Shown here: positions 29,513-37,922 of the stretch, one piece after another
Position numbering within the stretch: the stretch's first letter is position 1
Layout of the letters: each line of letters begins with the position of its first letter
From: Muricoccus nepalensis
Lineage (GTDB): Bacteria; Pseudomonadota; Alphaproteobacteria; Acetobacterales; Acetobacteraceae
DNA length: 64,000 nucleotides
Direction of reading: 5' to 3'
Assembly: GCF_006438825.1 (NCBI RefSeq)
Contig: NZ_RCZP01000002.1
Coordinates: 218,568 to 282,567 of the forward strand
Program-made: the position numbers and the translations under genes
Notes under the pieces: model-generated
Told to the model about the DNA's origin: nothing
The model's database searches: none
What the model saw: only the letters and a program-made list of their open reading frames with translations

Positions 29513-30073
29513 TCAGGCTCCGGGCAGGGGGGAGGCGTAGGGGCGCAGCAGACGGCCGAGGTCGATCACGCCGAGGACGGGCGGCTCCCCCGCACCGGGC
29601 AGGGTTGCGCGGAAGGCGACGGGGCTGGCCGGGGCGGGGCTCGCCGGGCCGGGAAGGGGGCGCGGCGCGAGCGCCGAGAGGGCCCGGCCGACGCGCAGGG
29701 CGAGCCGCCGCCCGCCGGCCGGGGGCGGGCGCAGCAGCACGTCGTGCTCCCCCTCGCCCCCCGGCAGGCCGAGCAGGCGGGCGAGGTCGAGCACGGCGTG
29801 GATCCGCCCCGCGCGGGCGCGCAGCCCGAGCACCTCGGGCGGGCTTCCCGGTAGGCGGCAGGGCGGCTCGGCCGCCAGCACCGCGGCCACGCCGTCGAGC
29901 GGCAGGCCGAAGAGCTCCCCGCCGAGGGCCACCACGAGCACGGGGGCCCCGGCCGCCTCGCGGCGGGTGCCGCGGCCGGCGAGGCGCCGGGTGCGCTCCT
30001 CGAGCAGGCGCTCGGCGCGGGCCTCGTCCATCCCGCCGAGGAGGCCCGGGTCGGGCAGGAAGCGGAGCACCAT
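29513..30073 (-). CDS. cheW: CheW-like coupling protein (second copy)
   Basis: A 186-residue protein with a CheW domain from about residue 45: PVLVVALGGELFGLPLDGVAAVL, GSPPEVLGLRARAGRIHAVLDLARLLGLP, and the C-terminal VLGVIDLGRLL. The first 45 residues are charged (EARAERLLEERTRRLAGRG) and probably helical, as in the WspD/CheW3b type. Its ATG overlaps the cheR stop by one base (TGATG). It should bridge MCP and CheA. Confidence 0.85.
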   Translation of the reverse strand: MVLRFLPDPGLLGGMDEARAERLLEERTRRLAGRGTRREAAGAPVLVVALGGELFGLPLDGVAAVLAAEPPCRLPGSPPEVLGLRARAGRIHAVLDLARLLGLPGGEGEHDVLLRPPPAGGRRLALRVGRALSALAPRPLPGPASPAPASPVAFRATLPGAGEPPVLGVIDLGRLLRPYASPLPGA

Positions 30074-31446
30074 CAGGCCGCCCCGTTGGCGAGGTGGTGG
30101 CGGGCAAGGCCGAGCAGGGTCTCCGCGGTCATGCCGTCGCCCTCCTCCAGGACCGTGCCGCCCGGCAGCGCGCGGGCGAGGCGGGCGGCGTTGGCGATGC
30201 TGCGCCGCCCGGCCTCGGCCGCGCCGCGCTCGAGCAGCAGCAGGCCGAGATGGTAGTGCGCCGCGACGAAACCGCTGTCGAGGTAGAGCGCGCGGCGCAG
30301 CGCCGCCTCCGCCGCCGCGGCCTCGCCGAGGGCGCCCGCCACCAGCCCGTCGAGGTGGTGCAGGGGGGCGGCGGTGGGGTGGTGGCGAAGGGCCTCGCGC
30401 AGCCTCTGCCGCGCCGCTTCCAGGGCACCGGCATCGGCCTCGGCGCGGGCGCGCTCCAGCGCCGCGGCGGGACCGGCGGAGGCGGGCTGGGGTTCCGCGG
30501 CCGCAACGGGCTCCGGCCAGAAGGCAAGGGGCGGGGGCAAGGGAAGGGGCGCCCAGGCGGCCGCCGCGGGGGGCGCGAGCGCCTCCGGGGCAACCCCCGC
30601 CGCGCGCGGGCGCCAGGCCGTCGTGCCGGGGAGGGCCACCGGCCGCAGGAAGGCGCCGAAGGAGGGGTCGGGCTCGGCGTGGCCGAGCAGCATCCAGCCG
30701 TCCGGCGCCAGCCGCTCCGCCAGGGCGCGCACCACGTCCGGCACCCGCGCGCGGTCGAGGTAGATGAGGACGTTGCGGCAGAGGATGAGGTCCTGCGCCG
30801 CAAGCTCCGGCGCGGCGCGGCCGTCCAGCAGGGCGAGGAGGTTCCCCCGCTCGAAGCGGACGCCGGCGCGGTGCTCGGGGCGAAGCTGCCAGGCGCGCCC
30901 GCCCTCCAGGGGCGTGAAGTCCCGCGCCCGCTCGGCGGCGGGCATGCCGCGCAGCGCCCAGGGGCTGAAGCGGGCCGCGCGGGCGGCCGCGAGCGCGGCC
31001 GCGCTGATGTCCGTGCCGAGGATGTCGATCGCCCAGTCCGCGCGCGCCGGTCCTAGCAGGCGGCGCAGGAGGATGGCGACCGAATAGGCCTCGGCCCCCG
31101 TGGAGCAGCCGGCGGACCAGACCCGCAGCCGGCGCGTGGCCGCGCGCCGCCGGAGGAGGCGGGGAAGGATGACCCCCTCCAGCGCGGCGAACTGGGCGGC
31201 GTCGCGGAAGAAGAAGGTCTCGCCGATCGTCACCTCGGACTCGAGCGCGGCCCACTCGCCCTCGTCCGCCGCGAGGCGCGCGAGGTAGCCCGCGGCGTCG
31301 GCCGCGCCGGTCGCGCGCAGGCGGCGGCGGACGCGCTCCCAGAGGGCGGCGTCCTTGTCCTCGTAATAGGCGTGGCCGGTGCGCGCGATGACGAGGCGCT
31401 TGAGCGCCGGGAAGGCGGGGTCCGGCCGGGCGTCGCCGGGGGTCAC
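30073..31446 (-). CDS. cheR: CheR-type MCP methyltransferase with C-terminal TPR region
   Basis: A 457-residue protein. The CheR part (1-275) has SEVTIGETFFFRD, the SAM motif WSAGCSTGAEAYSVAI, ILGTDISAAAL and LILCRNVLIYLD with the GWMLLGHAEP end. A Pro/Ala linker (280-325) leads to helical repeats with TPR character (LREALRHHPTAAPLHHLDGL, YLDSGFVAAHYHLGLLLLERG). TPR-fused CheR is typical of Wsp and other non-flagellar systems. It starts with GTG overlapping the cheW stop (GTGA). Confidence 0.92.
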   Translation of the reverse strand: MTPGDARPDPAFPALKRLVIARTGHAYYEDKDAALWERVRRRLRATGAADAAGYLARLAADEGEWAALESEVTIGETFFFRDAAQFAALEGVILPRLLRRRAATRRLRVWSAGCSTGAEAYSVAILLRRLLGPARADWAIDILGTDISAAALAAARAARFSPWALRGMPAAERARDFTPLEGGRAWQLRPEHRAGVRFERGNLLALLDGRAAPELAAQDLILCRNVLIYLDRARVPDVVRALAERLAPDGWMLLGHAEPDPSFGAFLRPVALPGTTAWRPRAAGVAPEALAPPAAAAWAPLPLPPPLAFWPEPVAAAEPQPASAGPAAALERARAEADAGALEAARQRLREALRHHPTAAPLHHLDGLVAGALGEAAAAEAALRRALYLDSGFVAAHYHLGLLLLERGAAEAGRRSIANAARLARALPGGTVLEEGDGMTAETLLGLARHHLANGAA

Positions 31447-31949
31447 GGGGGGGCGGCGTCCGGCGGCGCGTCCCAGCGCGCCAGCCGCGCCCGCGCCCGC
31501 TCCGTCAGCGCGGCGAGCACCGCCTCTTCCTCCGCCAGCAGCAGGCGACCGGGGTCGAGGAGATGCGCCGTGACGCCCTCCACCTCCAGCGCGCCGGTCA
31601 CCAGGCCGTTGAGGGAGCGCCCGGGCTCCACCGGGCGGAGGGGCAGCCCGGCCGGCAGCACGTCGAGCGCCCGGTCGACGAGGAGCGCGAGGCGGCCCTC
31701 CGCGAGGAGGACGAGGTGGCGGTAGGGATGCGGCGCGCCGGGGGCGGCGTCGAGCAGGCGGGCGAGGTCGAGCACCGGCACCGCCTCCCCGCCGAGGTTC
31801 AGGAAGCCCGCGAGGGGCGGCGGCAGGCCGGGCGGGGCGTCGAGGCGCGGCAGGGGGAGCAGGGCGCGCACCGCGGCGTGGGGCAGGGCGAAGGCGGCGC
31901 CGCCGGCGGCGAGGAGCACGGCGGGACCGGGGAGGGCGGTCGCTGTCAC
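31443..31949 (-). CDS. cheW: CheW-like coupling protein (first copy)
   Basis: A 168-residue CheW domain: AVLLAAGGAAFALPHAAVRALL, GFLNLGGEAVPVLDLARLLD and the GRLALLVDRALDVL strand pair. Start is uncertain: GTG at 31949 lies 31 bases after the ankyrin-gene stop and gives a family-like N-terminus, but no strong ribosome site is seen. First chemosensory gene of the operon; cheR begins in its stop codon. Two CheW proteins in one cluster are usual for Che3/Wsp-type systems. Confidence 0.85.
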   Translation of the reverse strand: MTATALPGPAVLLAAGGAAFALPHAAVRALLPLPRLDAPPGLPPPLAGFLNLGGEAVPVLDLARLLDAAPGAPHPYRHLVLLAEGRLALLVDRALDVLPAGLPLRPVEPGRSLNGLVTGALEVEGVTAHLLDPGRLLLAEEEAVLAALTERARARLARWDAPPDAAPP

Positions 31950-31980
31950 CGGGCCGGGCCCGTCCGGTGCCCGCCCCTCC

Positions 31981-32709
31981 TCAGCCCCGGCGGCCGCGGA
32001 GCGGGCGGGCGCGATCCGGGCGCTGGGCGGCCTCGGGCAGGGGCTCGGCGCCGGCGGGGCGGCCGGCGTCGAAGCCGATGAAGCCGATTTCGGGGCGGGG
32101 CGCGCCGCCGTCCGCGGCGAAGAGGCGGGGGCGCAGCGCGAGGGGGGCGGCGGGCGGCGCGCCGCGGCGGGGCGGCTCGTAGAGGGGGGAGGCGCCGCGG
32201 GCGGGCGGCGCGTCCTCCTCCTCCGCCGCGACGCGGGCGGGCGGGGCCTCGCGCCCGCCGCGGCCGCGCCGGGCGGCGGGCGCGGGCTCCGGCTCGGCGG
32301 GTGCCATGGTCGGGCCGCTGCCGGCGCTGCCGCGGGCGGAGAGGAGGTAGAAGGCGATCTCGTTGCGTCCCTGGTCCACCGCCGCGTCGATCGGGGTGAG
32401 GCCAAGCTGGTTCCGCGCGTTCAGGTCCGCGCCTCGCCCCATCGCCTCGCGCGCGGCGGGGAGGTCGCCGCGGGTGATGGCGTCGAACAGCGCCGCGTTG
32501 GGCGAGAGGCTGGCGCTCGGCGTGTCCGAGGGGATCGGCTCTGGCGCGCGCCGTCCCGCGAGGCCGGGCAGCGCCGGGGGCGGCGGGCGGACGGTCGGGG
32601 CGCCTGGCGGCGGCGGCGCGCTGCGCCCGATGCCCTGGGCAAGGGCCGGCGTCGCGAGGAGGGCCAGCAGGGTGCCGGCCAGGAGGAGGGGGGGGAGGGG
32701 GCGACGCAT
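31981..32709 (-). CDS. Exported ankyrin-repeat protein
   Basis: A 242-residue protein with signal peptide MRRPLPPLLLAGTLLALLATPALAQ. After a Pro-rich stretch there is one clear ankyrin-like repeat pair: ALFDAITRGDLPAAREAMGRGADLNARN, then LGLTPIDAAVDQGRNEIAFYLLSARG (residues about 85-135). The rest is Pro/Ala/Arg-rich and low in order. It lies upstream of and in line with the chemosensory operon, so it could be its first gene, but a periplasmic ankyrin protein has no known Che role. Ribosome site caagaggcc. Confidence 0.75.
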   Translation of the reverse strand: MRRPLPPLLLAGTLLALLATPALAQGIGRSAPPPPGAPTVRPPPPALPGLAGRRAPEPIPSDTPSASLSPNAALFDAITRGDLPAAREAMGRGADLNARNQLGLTPIDAAVDQGRNEIAFYLLSARGSAGSGPTMAPAEPEPAPAARRGRGGREAPPARVAAEEEDAPPARGASPLYEPPRRGAPPAAPLALRPRLFAADGGAPRPEIGFIGFDAGRPAGAEPLPEAAQRPDRARPLRGRRG

Positions 32710-32781
32710 GGCCTCTTGCCTATAGCGGGCGGCGGGGCGGGGAGCCAATCCCGCGCCTTGTCGCCCGCCGCGGACGGGCGG

Positions 32782-33171
32782 TCAGGCGCAGCCCTGGCCG
32801 CGGTAGGTGAAGCTCGCGACCCGCCCCTCGCGCAGGGCAAAGGTCACGTCGCACTGGACGGGGACGTAGCTGTTGCCGAAGGCCGCGTAGCCGCCGCCGT
32901 AGAAGCCGCGCCCGAAGCCCCCGTAGAAGGGGCCGCCCGCGAAGCCGCCGGGATAGGCCCCGGGCACGGCCACCGTGCGCTGCTCCTCGTAGGCGAGGAA
33001 CTTCTGCCCCCCGGTCTCGTAGCTGCGCGTCGGCACGCCGAGCGCGGAGACGAGGTCGAGCTCCGAGCGGCCGACATAGGTCGACAGGCGCTCCGAGATC
33101 GTCGGTCCCGTCGCGCAGGCCGAGAGGGCGGCGAGGGAGAGGAGGGCAAGGACGGGGGCGGCGCGTGGCAT
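32782..33171 (-). CDS. Small putative lipoprotein
   Basis: A 129-residue lipoprotein: signal MPRAAPVLALLSLAALSAC with lipobox LSAC. Mature part starts ATGPTISERLSTYVGRSELDLVSALGVPTRSYETGG, which recalls the SmpA/OmlA-like (BamE-type) fold seen in many small outer-membrane lipoproteins. A Gly/Tyr/Phe-rich segment (about 80-105) and a final CDVTFALREGRVASFTYRGQGC with a likely disulphide follow. Function not known. ATG at 33171 has tagggggc upstream; a longer in-frame start was rejected because it would bury the lipobox. Confidence 0.75.
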   Translation of the reverse strand: MPRAAPVLALLSLAALSACATGPTISERLSTYVGRSELDLVSALGVPTRSYETGGQKFLAYEEQRTVAVPGAYPGGFAGGPFYGGFGRGFYGGGYAAFGNSYVPVQCDVTFALREGRVASFTYRGQGCA

Positions 33172-33215
33172 GCCCCCTATCTGGTGCCGCGCCGCGCCCG
33201 CGGGAAGGCCGGCGT

Positions 33216-33911
33216 TCACGGTTCGGCCCAGCGGCGGAGCAGCGCCGCGCGGGATTTCGCCAGCAGGTCGAAGGCGCGCGACTTGCCCTCGCGCGCGAAG
33301 AGGTCGCGCCCCGCGGCGTCGAGGTCGAAGAGGATCTCGCGCTTCGCCGGGTCCCGCACGAGGCTCTGCGCCCAGGTGGCCGCGACCAGCCGCTCGCCGC
33401 GCGTGACGGGGGCGACGCGGTGGATCGTGCCCGCCGGGTAGGCCACCGCCTCGCCGGCCGCGAGGCGCACCGCCATCTCGCCGGCCATCGTCTCGATCAC
33501 CAGCTCGCCGCCCTCGTAGGAATCAGGGTCGGAGAGGAAGAGGGTGACGGCGATGTCGGCCCGCAGCGGGGCCTCCCCCCGGGGATCGGAGGGCGCGCCG
33601 CCGCCCATGACGGCGTCGTCCACGTGCGCGCCGTAGGTCCGCCCCGGCGTGGTGCGGGAGAGGAGCGGCGCGCGGAGGCGGCGCGGCAGGGCCGCCGCGC
33701 GGAACACCTCACTCGCCTCCAGCGCCGCGAGGGCGATCTCGCCCGCCTCCCGCGCGAAGGGGTCCAGCGGGTCGGCCTGCTCGTTCGCCTTCACCACCCG
33801 CGCGTGCCAGCCGGCGGTGGCGGCGCCGTCCGTGAAGGCAGCCCTGCCCAGCAGGGCGCGCAGCTTGCCGAGCCGCTCGGGGGGCAGCACATTGGGGATG
33901 CAAACGATCAT
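33216..33911 (-). CDS. piuC: PKHD-type Fe(II)/2-oxoglutarate hydroxylase, PiuC-like
   Basis: A 231-residue dioxygenase. N-terminus MIVCIPNVLPPERLGKLRALL and middle RTYGAHVDDAVMG (HxD iron ligands), with the distal iron His in YPAGTIHRVAPVTRGERLVAATW, which also carries the 2-oxoglutarate Arg. Length is as in the PiuC/YbiX family, usually linked to iron uptake and TonB receptors. None is adjacent here. It is divergent from the Pro-rich protein gene, about 30 bases separating the starts, so the two may share control by iron; that is inference. Confidence 0.9.
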   Translation of the reverse strand: MIVCIPNVLPPERLGKLRALLGRAAFTDGAATAGWHARVVKANEQADPLDPFAREAGEIALAALEASEVFRAAALPRRLRAPLLSRTTPGRTYGAHVDDAVMGGGAPSDPRGEAPLRADIAVTLFLSDPDSYEGGELVIETMAGEMAVRLAAGEAVAYPAGTIHRVAPVTRGERLVAATWAQSLVRDPAKREILFDLDAAGRDLFAREGKSRAFDLLAKSRAALLRRWAEP

Positions 33912-33940
33912 CGCTCGCAGACTGACAGGAGAGGTTGCCC

Positions 33941-35140
33941 ATGGGGAGTGGCCCGGTTCGCTTCGGCCCGCTGCGCCTCTGGCTGGGGGTCGGCGCCTTC
34001 GCCCTGGCCGGCGCCCCGGTCCTGCCCGGCCAGGCGCAGCCCGCGCCGGCGACGGAGGAGGCGCGGCCCGCGCCGCCCATCCCCCAGGGCGCCATCCCCG
34101 AGGTCGAGCCCCCGGCCGACGTGCCCGTGATGTTCCAGGACGCACCGCCGGCCGCGCCCGCGGCCCCGGAGGCCCCCGCTCCGGAACCCGTCGTGCCGCC
34201 GGCGCCAGCCGCCTCGGAGCCGGTGGCGGCTCCTCCCGCGCCCCTTCCCGCCGCCCCCGCGGCCGCGCCGCCCGCGCCCGCCGCCGCGCCGGAGGCACCG
34301 TCCCCGACCCCGCCGGTCGTCCCGCCCGGGGCGCTGCCCGGCGCGGCGGCGCCCGTGCCGCCCGCGGCGGTGCCCGCGCCGGTCCTCGTGCCCCCGGCCG
34401 CGGCGCCCACGCCCGCGCCAGCCGGCGGCACGGCCGCGCAGGAGGGCGGGGAAGGCGGCGAGGGCGGCGAGGGGGGGATCACCTTCGGCGCCTCGCCCGA
34501 CGTCGCCTACGCCGCGCAGATCATGCTCGTCCGCGGCCACCTCGCGATCGGGATGGAGCTCGCGCGGGCCGGGGCCTGGGACGACGCGGTGTTCCACTTC
34601 CTCCACCCGATGGAGGAGATCTACGAGAACCTGCGCCTCGAGCTGCGCCGCCGCCGCGCGCCGGGCTTCGCGGCCGAGCTGGGGAACCTCGCCAACCGCG
34701 CGCGGCGCAAGCGCGGGGGGGCGGGCCTGGAGGCGGACTACCGCGCCGCCCTCGCGCGGATCGACCGCGCGCTGGTGGCCGGCGTGCCCGCCCGCGTCCG
34801 CAACTCGGCCCCCTTCGTCGCGGAGGTCGCGGCCCGGACCATGCGCGCCGCCGCCGCCGAGTACGAGGCGGCGATCGAGGACGGCCGCCTGGCGAACGTC
34901 GTGGAGTACCAGGACGGCCGCGGCTTCCTCGCCGAGACGGAGGCGCTGCTGAACCGCAACGCCGCCGCCCTGCGCGGCGCCCCCGGCGGCGAGCGCGACT
35001 GGGCGGAGGCGCAGGCCGCGCTCGCCGCCCTGCGCCGCGCCTGGCCGACGCCGCGCCCGCCCTCCGCCCCCGCGATGAGCGTGCCCGACCTGCTCGCCGC
35101 CGTCGCCCGCTTCGAGCGGGCCGCGCTGCGCTGGCGGTGA
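33941..35140 (+). CDS. Exported Pro/Ala-rich protein with helical HFLHP domain, function unknown
   Basis: A 399-residue protein. Signal sequence (LWLGVGAFALAGAPVLPGQAQ), then an extreme Pro/Ala/Val linker to about residue 165, a short Gly-Glu repeat (GGEGGEGGEGG), and a helical domain of about 220 residues. The domain includes VRGHLAIGMELARAGAWDDA and VFHFLHPMEEIYENLRLELR, with His and Glu residues that could bind metal. It is coupled to the next gene, a peroxidase-cupredoxin, by a GTGA overlap, so a periplasmic redox role is likely. ATG at 33941 follows aggagagg; a TTG six bases earlier was not chosen. Confidence 0.75.
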   Translation: MGSGPVRFGPLRLWLGVGAFALAGAPVLPGQAQPAPATEEARPAPPIPQGAIPEVEPPADVPVMFQDAPPAAPAAPEAPAPEPVVPPAPAASEPVAAPPAPLPAAPAAAPPAPAAAPEAPSPTPPVVPPGALPGAAAPVPPAAVPAPVLVPPAAAPTPAPAGGTAAQEGGEGGEGGEGGITFGASPDVAYAAQIMLVRGHLAIGMELARAGAWDDAVFHFLHPMEEIYENLRLELRRRRAPGFAAELGNLANRARRKRGGAGLEADYRAALARIDRALVAGVPARVRNSAPFVAEVAARTMRAAAAEYEAAIEDGRLANVVEYQDGRGFLAETEALLNRNAAALRGAPGGERDWAEAQAALAALRRAWPTPRPPSAPAMSVPDLLAAVARFERAALRWR

Positions 35141-36507
35141 GGGCGCGGCTCCTCGACGGGCTGCTCTCGGGGGCGCTGCTGGTGCTCCTGGCGGCGAGCC
35201 TCGGCGCGCTGGTCGCGCCCGCCGGCTCCGCCGACGCGGGCTCGGCCGCCGAGGACGCCGCGCTGCGCGCCGCCTATCGCCGCCCGGCCGAGCCGCCGCC
35301 GGCGCCGGCCGACAACCCCACCACCGCCGCCCGCGCGCAGCTCGGCCGGCGGCTGTTCTTCGACCCCTCGCTCTCCTCCACGGGCGCCATGTCGTGCTCG
35401 AGCTGCCACCAGCCGGCGCACGGCTTCAGCGACGGGCTGCCGCTCGCGCGCGGGGCGGGCGGGAAGGCGCTGCGGCGGCGCTCGCCCACCATCTGGAACC
35501 TTGCCTGGGCGCCGTTCCTGTTCTGGGACGGGCGCGCGGAGGGGCTGGAGGCCCAGGCGGCCGCCCCCATCGAGGCGCACGAGGAGATGGGTCAGCCGCT
35601 CGAGGCGCTGATCGCGCGCATGGGCGGCGATCCCGCCTGGCGCGCCGCCTTCGCCGCGGCCTTCCCGGGCGCGGGGCCCGCGGTGACGAAGGACAACCTC
35701 GTCCGCGCGCTGGCGGCCTGGGAGCGCACGCTCGTCTCGCCGCGCACGCGCTTCGACGCCTGGGTGGAGGGCGACGACGCCGCGCTCTCGCCCGCCGAGC
35801 GCCGCGGCCTCTCGGTGTTCAACGGGCCGGCGGGCTGCGCGACCTGCCACGAGGGCTGGGCCTTCACCGACCACGCCTTCTACGACATCGGGCTGCCGCT
35901 GCGCCCGGGCGCGCCGCCCGACCTCGGCCGCGGCCCCGTGCTCGGCGAGGCGCGGGCCGACCACGCCTTCAAGACGCCGACGCTGCGCGAGGCGATGCGG
36001 CGCGCGCCCTACATGCACGACGGCTCGCTGCCGACGATCGAGGCCGTGCTCGACCACTACGCCGGCGGCGTCGTGGACCGCCCGACCCTCGCGCCGGAGC
36101 TGCCGCGCCGCCTGGCCCTCGATGCCCGGCAGCGGGCGGACCTCGTCGCCTTCCTCGACACGCTGACCAGCGCGCCCGACGCGGCCCTGCCGGAGATGGC
36201 GACGCCGCCGGCCGCGCCCGCGCCGCCGCCCGGCCTCGCGCCCGTGGCGCGCGCGCGGGTCTCGCAGCGGAACCGCCAGTTCGCGCCGCTGCGCGTGGCG
36301 CTGGTGCCGGGCGGCACGCTCGAGATCGTCAACGACGACACGACCGCGCACAACATCCGCATCGATTCCCCCGACCTGCAGCGCAACAGCGGCATCCAGG
36401 ACCCCGGCCAGACCGTGAGCTGGCGCATCCCCACCGCCGGGCGCTACGTCGCCTTCTGCGGCATCCACCCGAAGATGCGCCTCGAGGTGACGGTCGCGGC
36501 GCCTTGA
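35137..36507 (+). CDS. Di-heme cytochrome c peroxidase (MauG-like) fused to a cupredoxin
   Basis: A 456-residue exported protein with GTG start (GTGA overlap with the upstream stop). Signal helix at 1-25. Heme sites are C87-S-S-C90-H91 and C234-A-T-C237-H238; FFDPSLSSTGAMSC, RRRSPTIWNLAW and FKTPTLREAMRRAPYMHDGSLPTIEAVLDHY are peroxidase/MauG signatures (the last is quoted in pieces from a longer stretch). A Pro linker (355-368) leads to a cupredoxin domain with a type 1 copper set: His405, Cys441, His444 and Met447 in FCGIHPKM. The fusion could supply electrons internally to the peroxidase hemes. Confidence 0.88.
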   Translation: MRARLLDGLLSGALLVLLAASLGALVAPAGSADAGSAAEDAALRAAYRRPAEPPPAPADNPTTAARAQLGRRLFFDPSLSSTGAMSCSSCHQPAHGFSDGLPLARGAGGKALRRRSPTIWNLAWAPFLFWDGRAEGLEAQAAAPIEAHEEMGQPLEALIARMGGDPAWRAAFAAAFPGAGPAVTKDNLVRALAAWERTLVSPRTRFDAWVEGDDAALSPAERRGLSVFNGPAGCATCHEGWAFTDHAFYDIGLPLRPGAPPDLGRGPVLGEARADHAFKTPTLREAMRRAPYMHDGSLPTIEAVLDHYAGGVVDRPTLAPELPRRLALDARQRADLVAFLDTLTSAPDAALPEMATPPAAPAPPPGLAPVARARVSQRNRQFAPLRVALVPGGTLEIVNDDTTAHNIRIDSPDLQRNSGIQDPGQTVSWRIPTAGRYVAFCGIHPKMRLEVTVAAP

Positions 36508-36562
36508 TACCCCGGCGGCCCCGGACGGGGCGGCGCCATCCTCCAGCCCGAAGGACCCGCCC

Positions 36563-37876
36563 TTGACCGACCTCGCCCCCTCCGCCCTCGCCCGGCCCGA
36601 CCCCGCCATCCTGGAGCGCCTGCGCGCGGGTGTGGACCGGAACTTCGAGGCGCAGACCGCCTTCCTCGCGGAGCTCGTCCGCTTCCCCAGCCTGCGCGGG
36701 CGCGAGGCCCCGCTGCAGGACTGGATTGCCCGCGGGATGGCCGCGCGCGGCTATCAGGTGGACCGCTTCACCCTCGCTGACGTGCCGCTGGAATCGCACG
36801 AGAAGGCGGCGCCGATGGTGGACGTCGATCCCCAGGGATCGGTGCAGGTGGTGGCGACGCGGCGCGCGCGCGGCGCGGGCGGGCGGAGCCTCATCCTGCA
36901 GGGGCACATCGACGTGGTGCCGGAGGGGCCGTCGGAAATGTGGACGCACCCGCCCTATGGCGGCGTGGTGCGCGACGGCTGGCTCTACGGGCGCGGCGCG
37001 AACGACATGAAGGCGGGCGTCTCCGCGATGATCTTCGCGATGGACGCGATCCGCGACGCCGGGCTGCGCCCCGCGGGCGACGTGCACGTGCAGACGGTGA
37101 CGGAGGAGGAGAGCACGGGCAACGGCGCGCTCGCGACCCTGCTGCGCGGCTACCGCGCCGACGCCTGCCTCATCCCTGAGCCGACCGCCGGCACCATCAC
37201 GCGCGCGCACACGGGCACGCTGTGGTTCCGCCTGCGCGTGCGCGGCGTGCCCGTCCACGTCGCGGTCGCGGACACGGGCACGAACGCCATCCTCTCCGTC
37301 ATGCACCTCATCCGCGCGCTGCAGGACCACACGGTGGCGCTGAACGAGCGCGCGAAGGCGGACCCGTCCTTCGCCGCCGTCCCCAACCCGATCAAGTTCA
37401 ACCCGGGCGTCATCCGCGGCGGCGACTGGGCCTCCTCCACGCCCGCCTGGTGCGAGGTGGACTGCCGCATCGGCCTGACGCCGTCGATGGAGGTGGCGGA
37501 GGTGATGGCGGGGGTGGAGCGCTGCGTGCAGGCGGCGCGGGAGGGCGACGCCTTCCTCGCGAACAACCCGCCCGAGATCACCTGGCACGGCTTCCAGGCC
37601 GACGGCTTCGTGCAGGAGCCCGGCAGCGAGGCCGAGCGCGTGCTGGCCGGCGCGCACCAGGCCGCCTTCGGCGCGGTGATGGAGGAACGCCTCTCCACCG
37701 CCGTGAACGACACGCGCTACTACGGCCGCTACTACGCGATGCCCGCCCTCTGCTACGGCCCGGGCGGCGAGGGGAACCACGGCTTCGACGAGCGGACGAA
37801 CCTCGACCTGCTGCGCAAGACCACCCTCTCCATCGCGGGCTTCATCGCGGACTGGTGCGGGGTGGAGGAAGCCTGA
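36563..37876 (+). CDS. M20 family metallopeptidase, ArgE/DapE-type deacylase
   Basis: A 437-residue zinc hydrolase. LILQGHIDVVPEG holds the first metal His and Asp, LYGRGANDMKAGVSAMIFA the bridging Asp, QTVTEEESTGNGAL the catalytic Glu pair, and YGPGGEGNHGFDE the last ligand. The lid domain lies in between (VPVHVAVADTGTNAIL). The family includes acetylornithine deacetylase and succinyl-diaminopimelate desuccinylase; the branch cannot be fixed by eye. Starts 55 bases after the peroxidase stop and ends in a bidirectional hairpin. Confidence 0.9.
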   Translation: MTDLAPSALARPDPAILERLRAGVDRNFEAQTAFLAELVRFPSLRGREAPLQDWIARGMAARGYQVDRFTLADVPLESHEKAAPMVDVDPQGSVQVVATRRARGAGGRSLILQGHIDVVPEGPSEMWTHPPYGGVVRDGWLYGRGANDMKAGVSAMIFAMDAIRDAGLRPAGDVHVQTVTEEESTGNGALATLLRGYRADACLIPEPTAGTITRAHTGTLWFRLRVRGVPVHVAVADTGTNAILSVMHLIRALQDHTVALNERAKADPSFAAVPNPIKFNPGVIRGGDWASSTPAWCEVDCRIGLTPSMEVAEVMAGVERCVQAAREGDAFLANNPPEITWHGFQADGFVQEPGSEAERVLAGAHQAAFGAVMEERLSTAVNDTRYYGRYYAMPALCYGPGGEGNHGFDERTNLDLLRKTTLSIAGFIADWCGVEEA

Positions 37877-37882
37877 GCGCCG

Positions 37883-37912
37883 CGGCCGGGGGAACCTTCG
37901 CGCCCCCGGCCG
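37883..37912. terminator. Bidirectional hairpin between convergent genes
   Basis: A perfect 10-bp inverted repeat, CGGCCGGGGG and CCCCCGGCCG, around a 10-base loop, located between the M20 peptidase stop and the end of the PEP-CTERM gene. It can act as a stem for both directions. No clear U run follows on either strand, which is common in very GC-rich genomes. Confidence 0.6.
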
Positions 37913-37922
37913 TGACGTCCCC

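Noticed and set aside
34438-34475. Gly-Glu codon repeat as a repeat element
   Set aside because: It is a short in-frame low-complexity linker within the Pro/Ala-rich protein.
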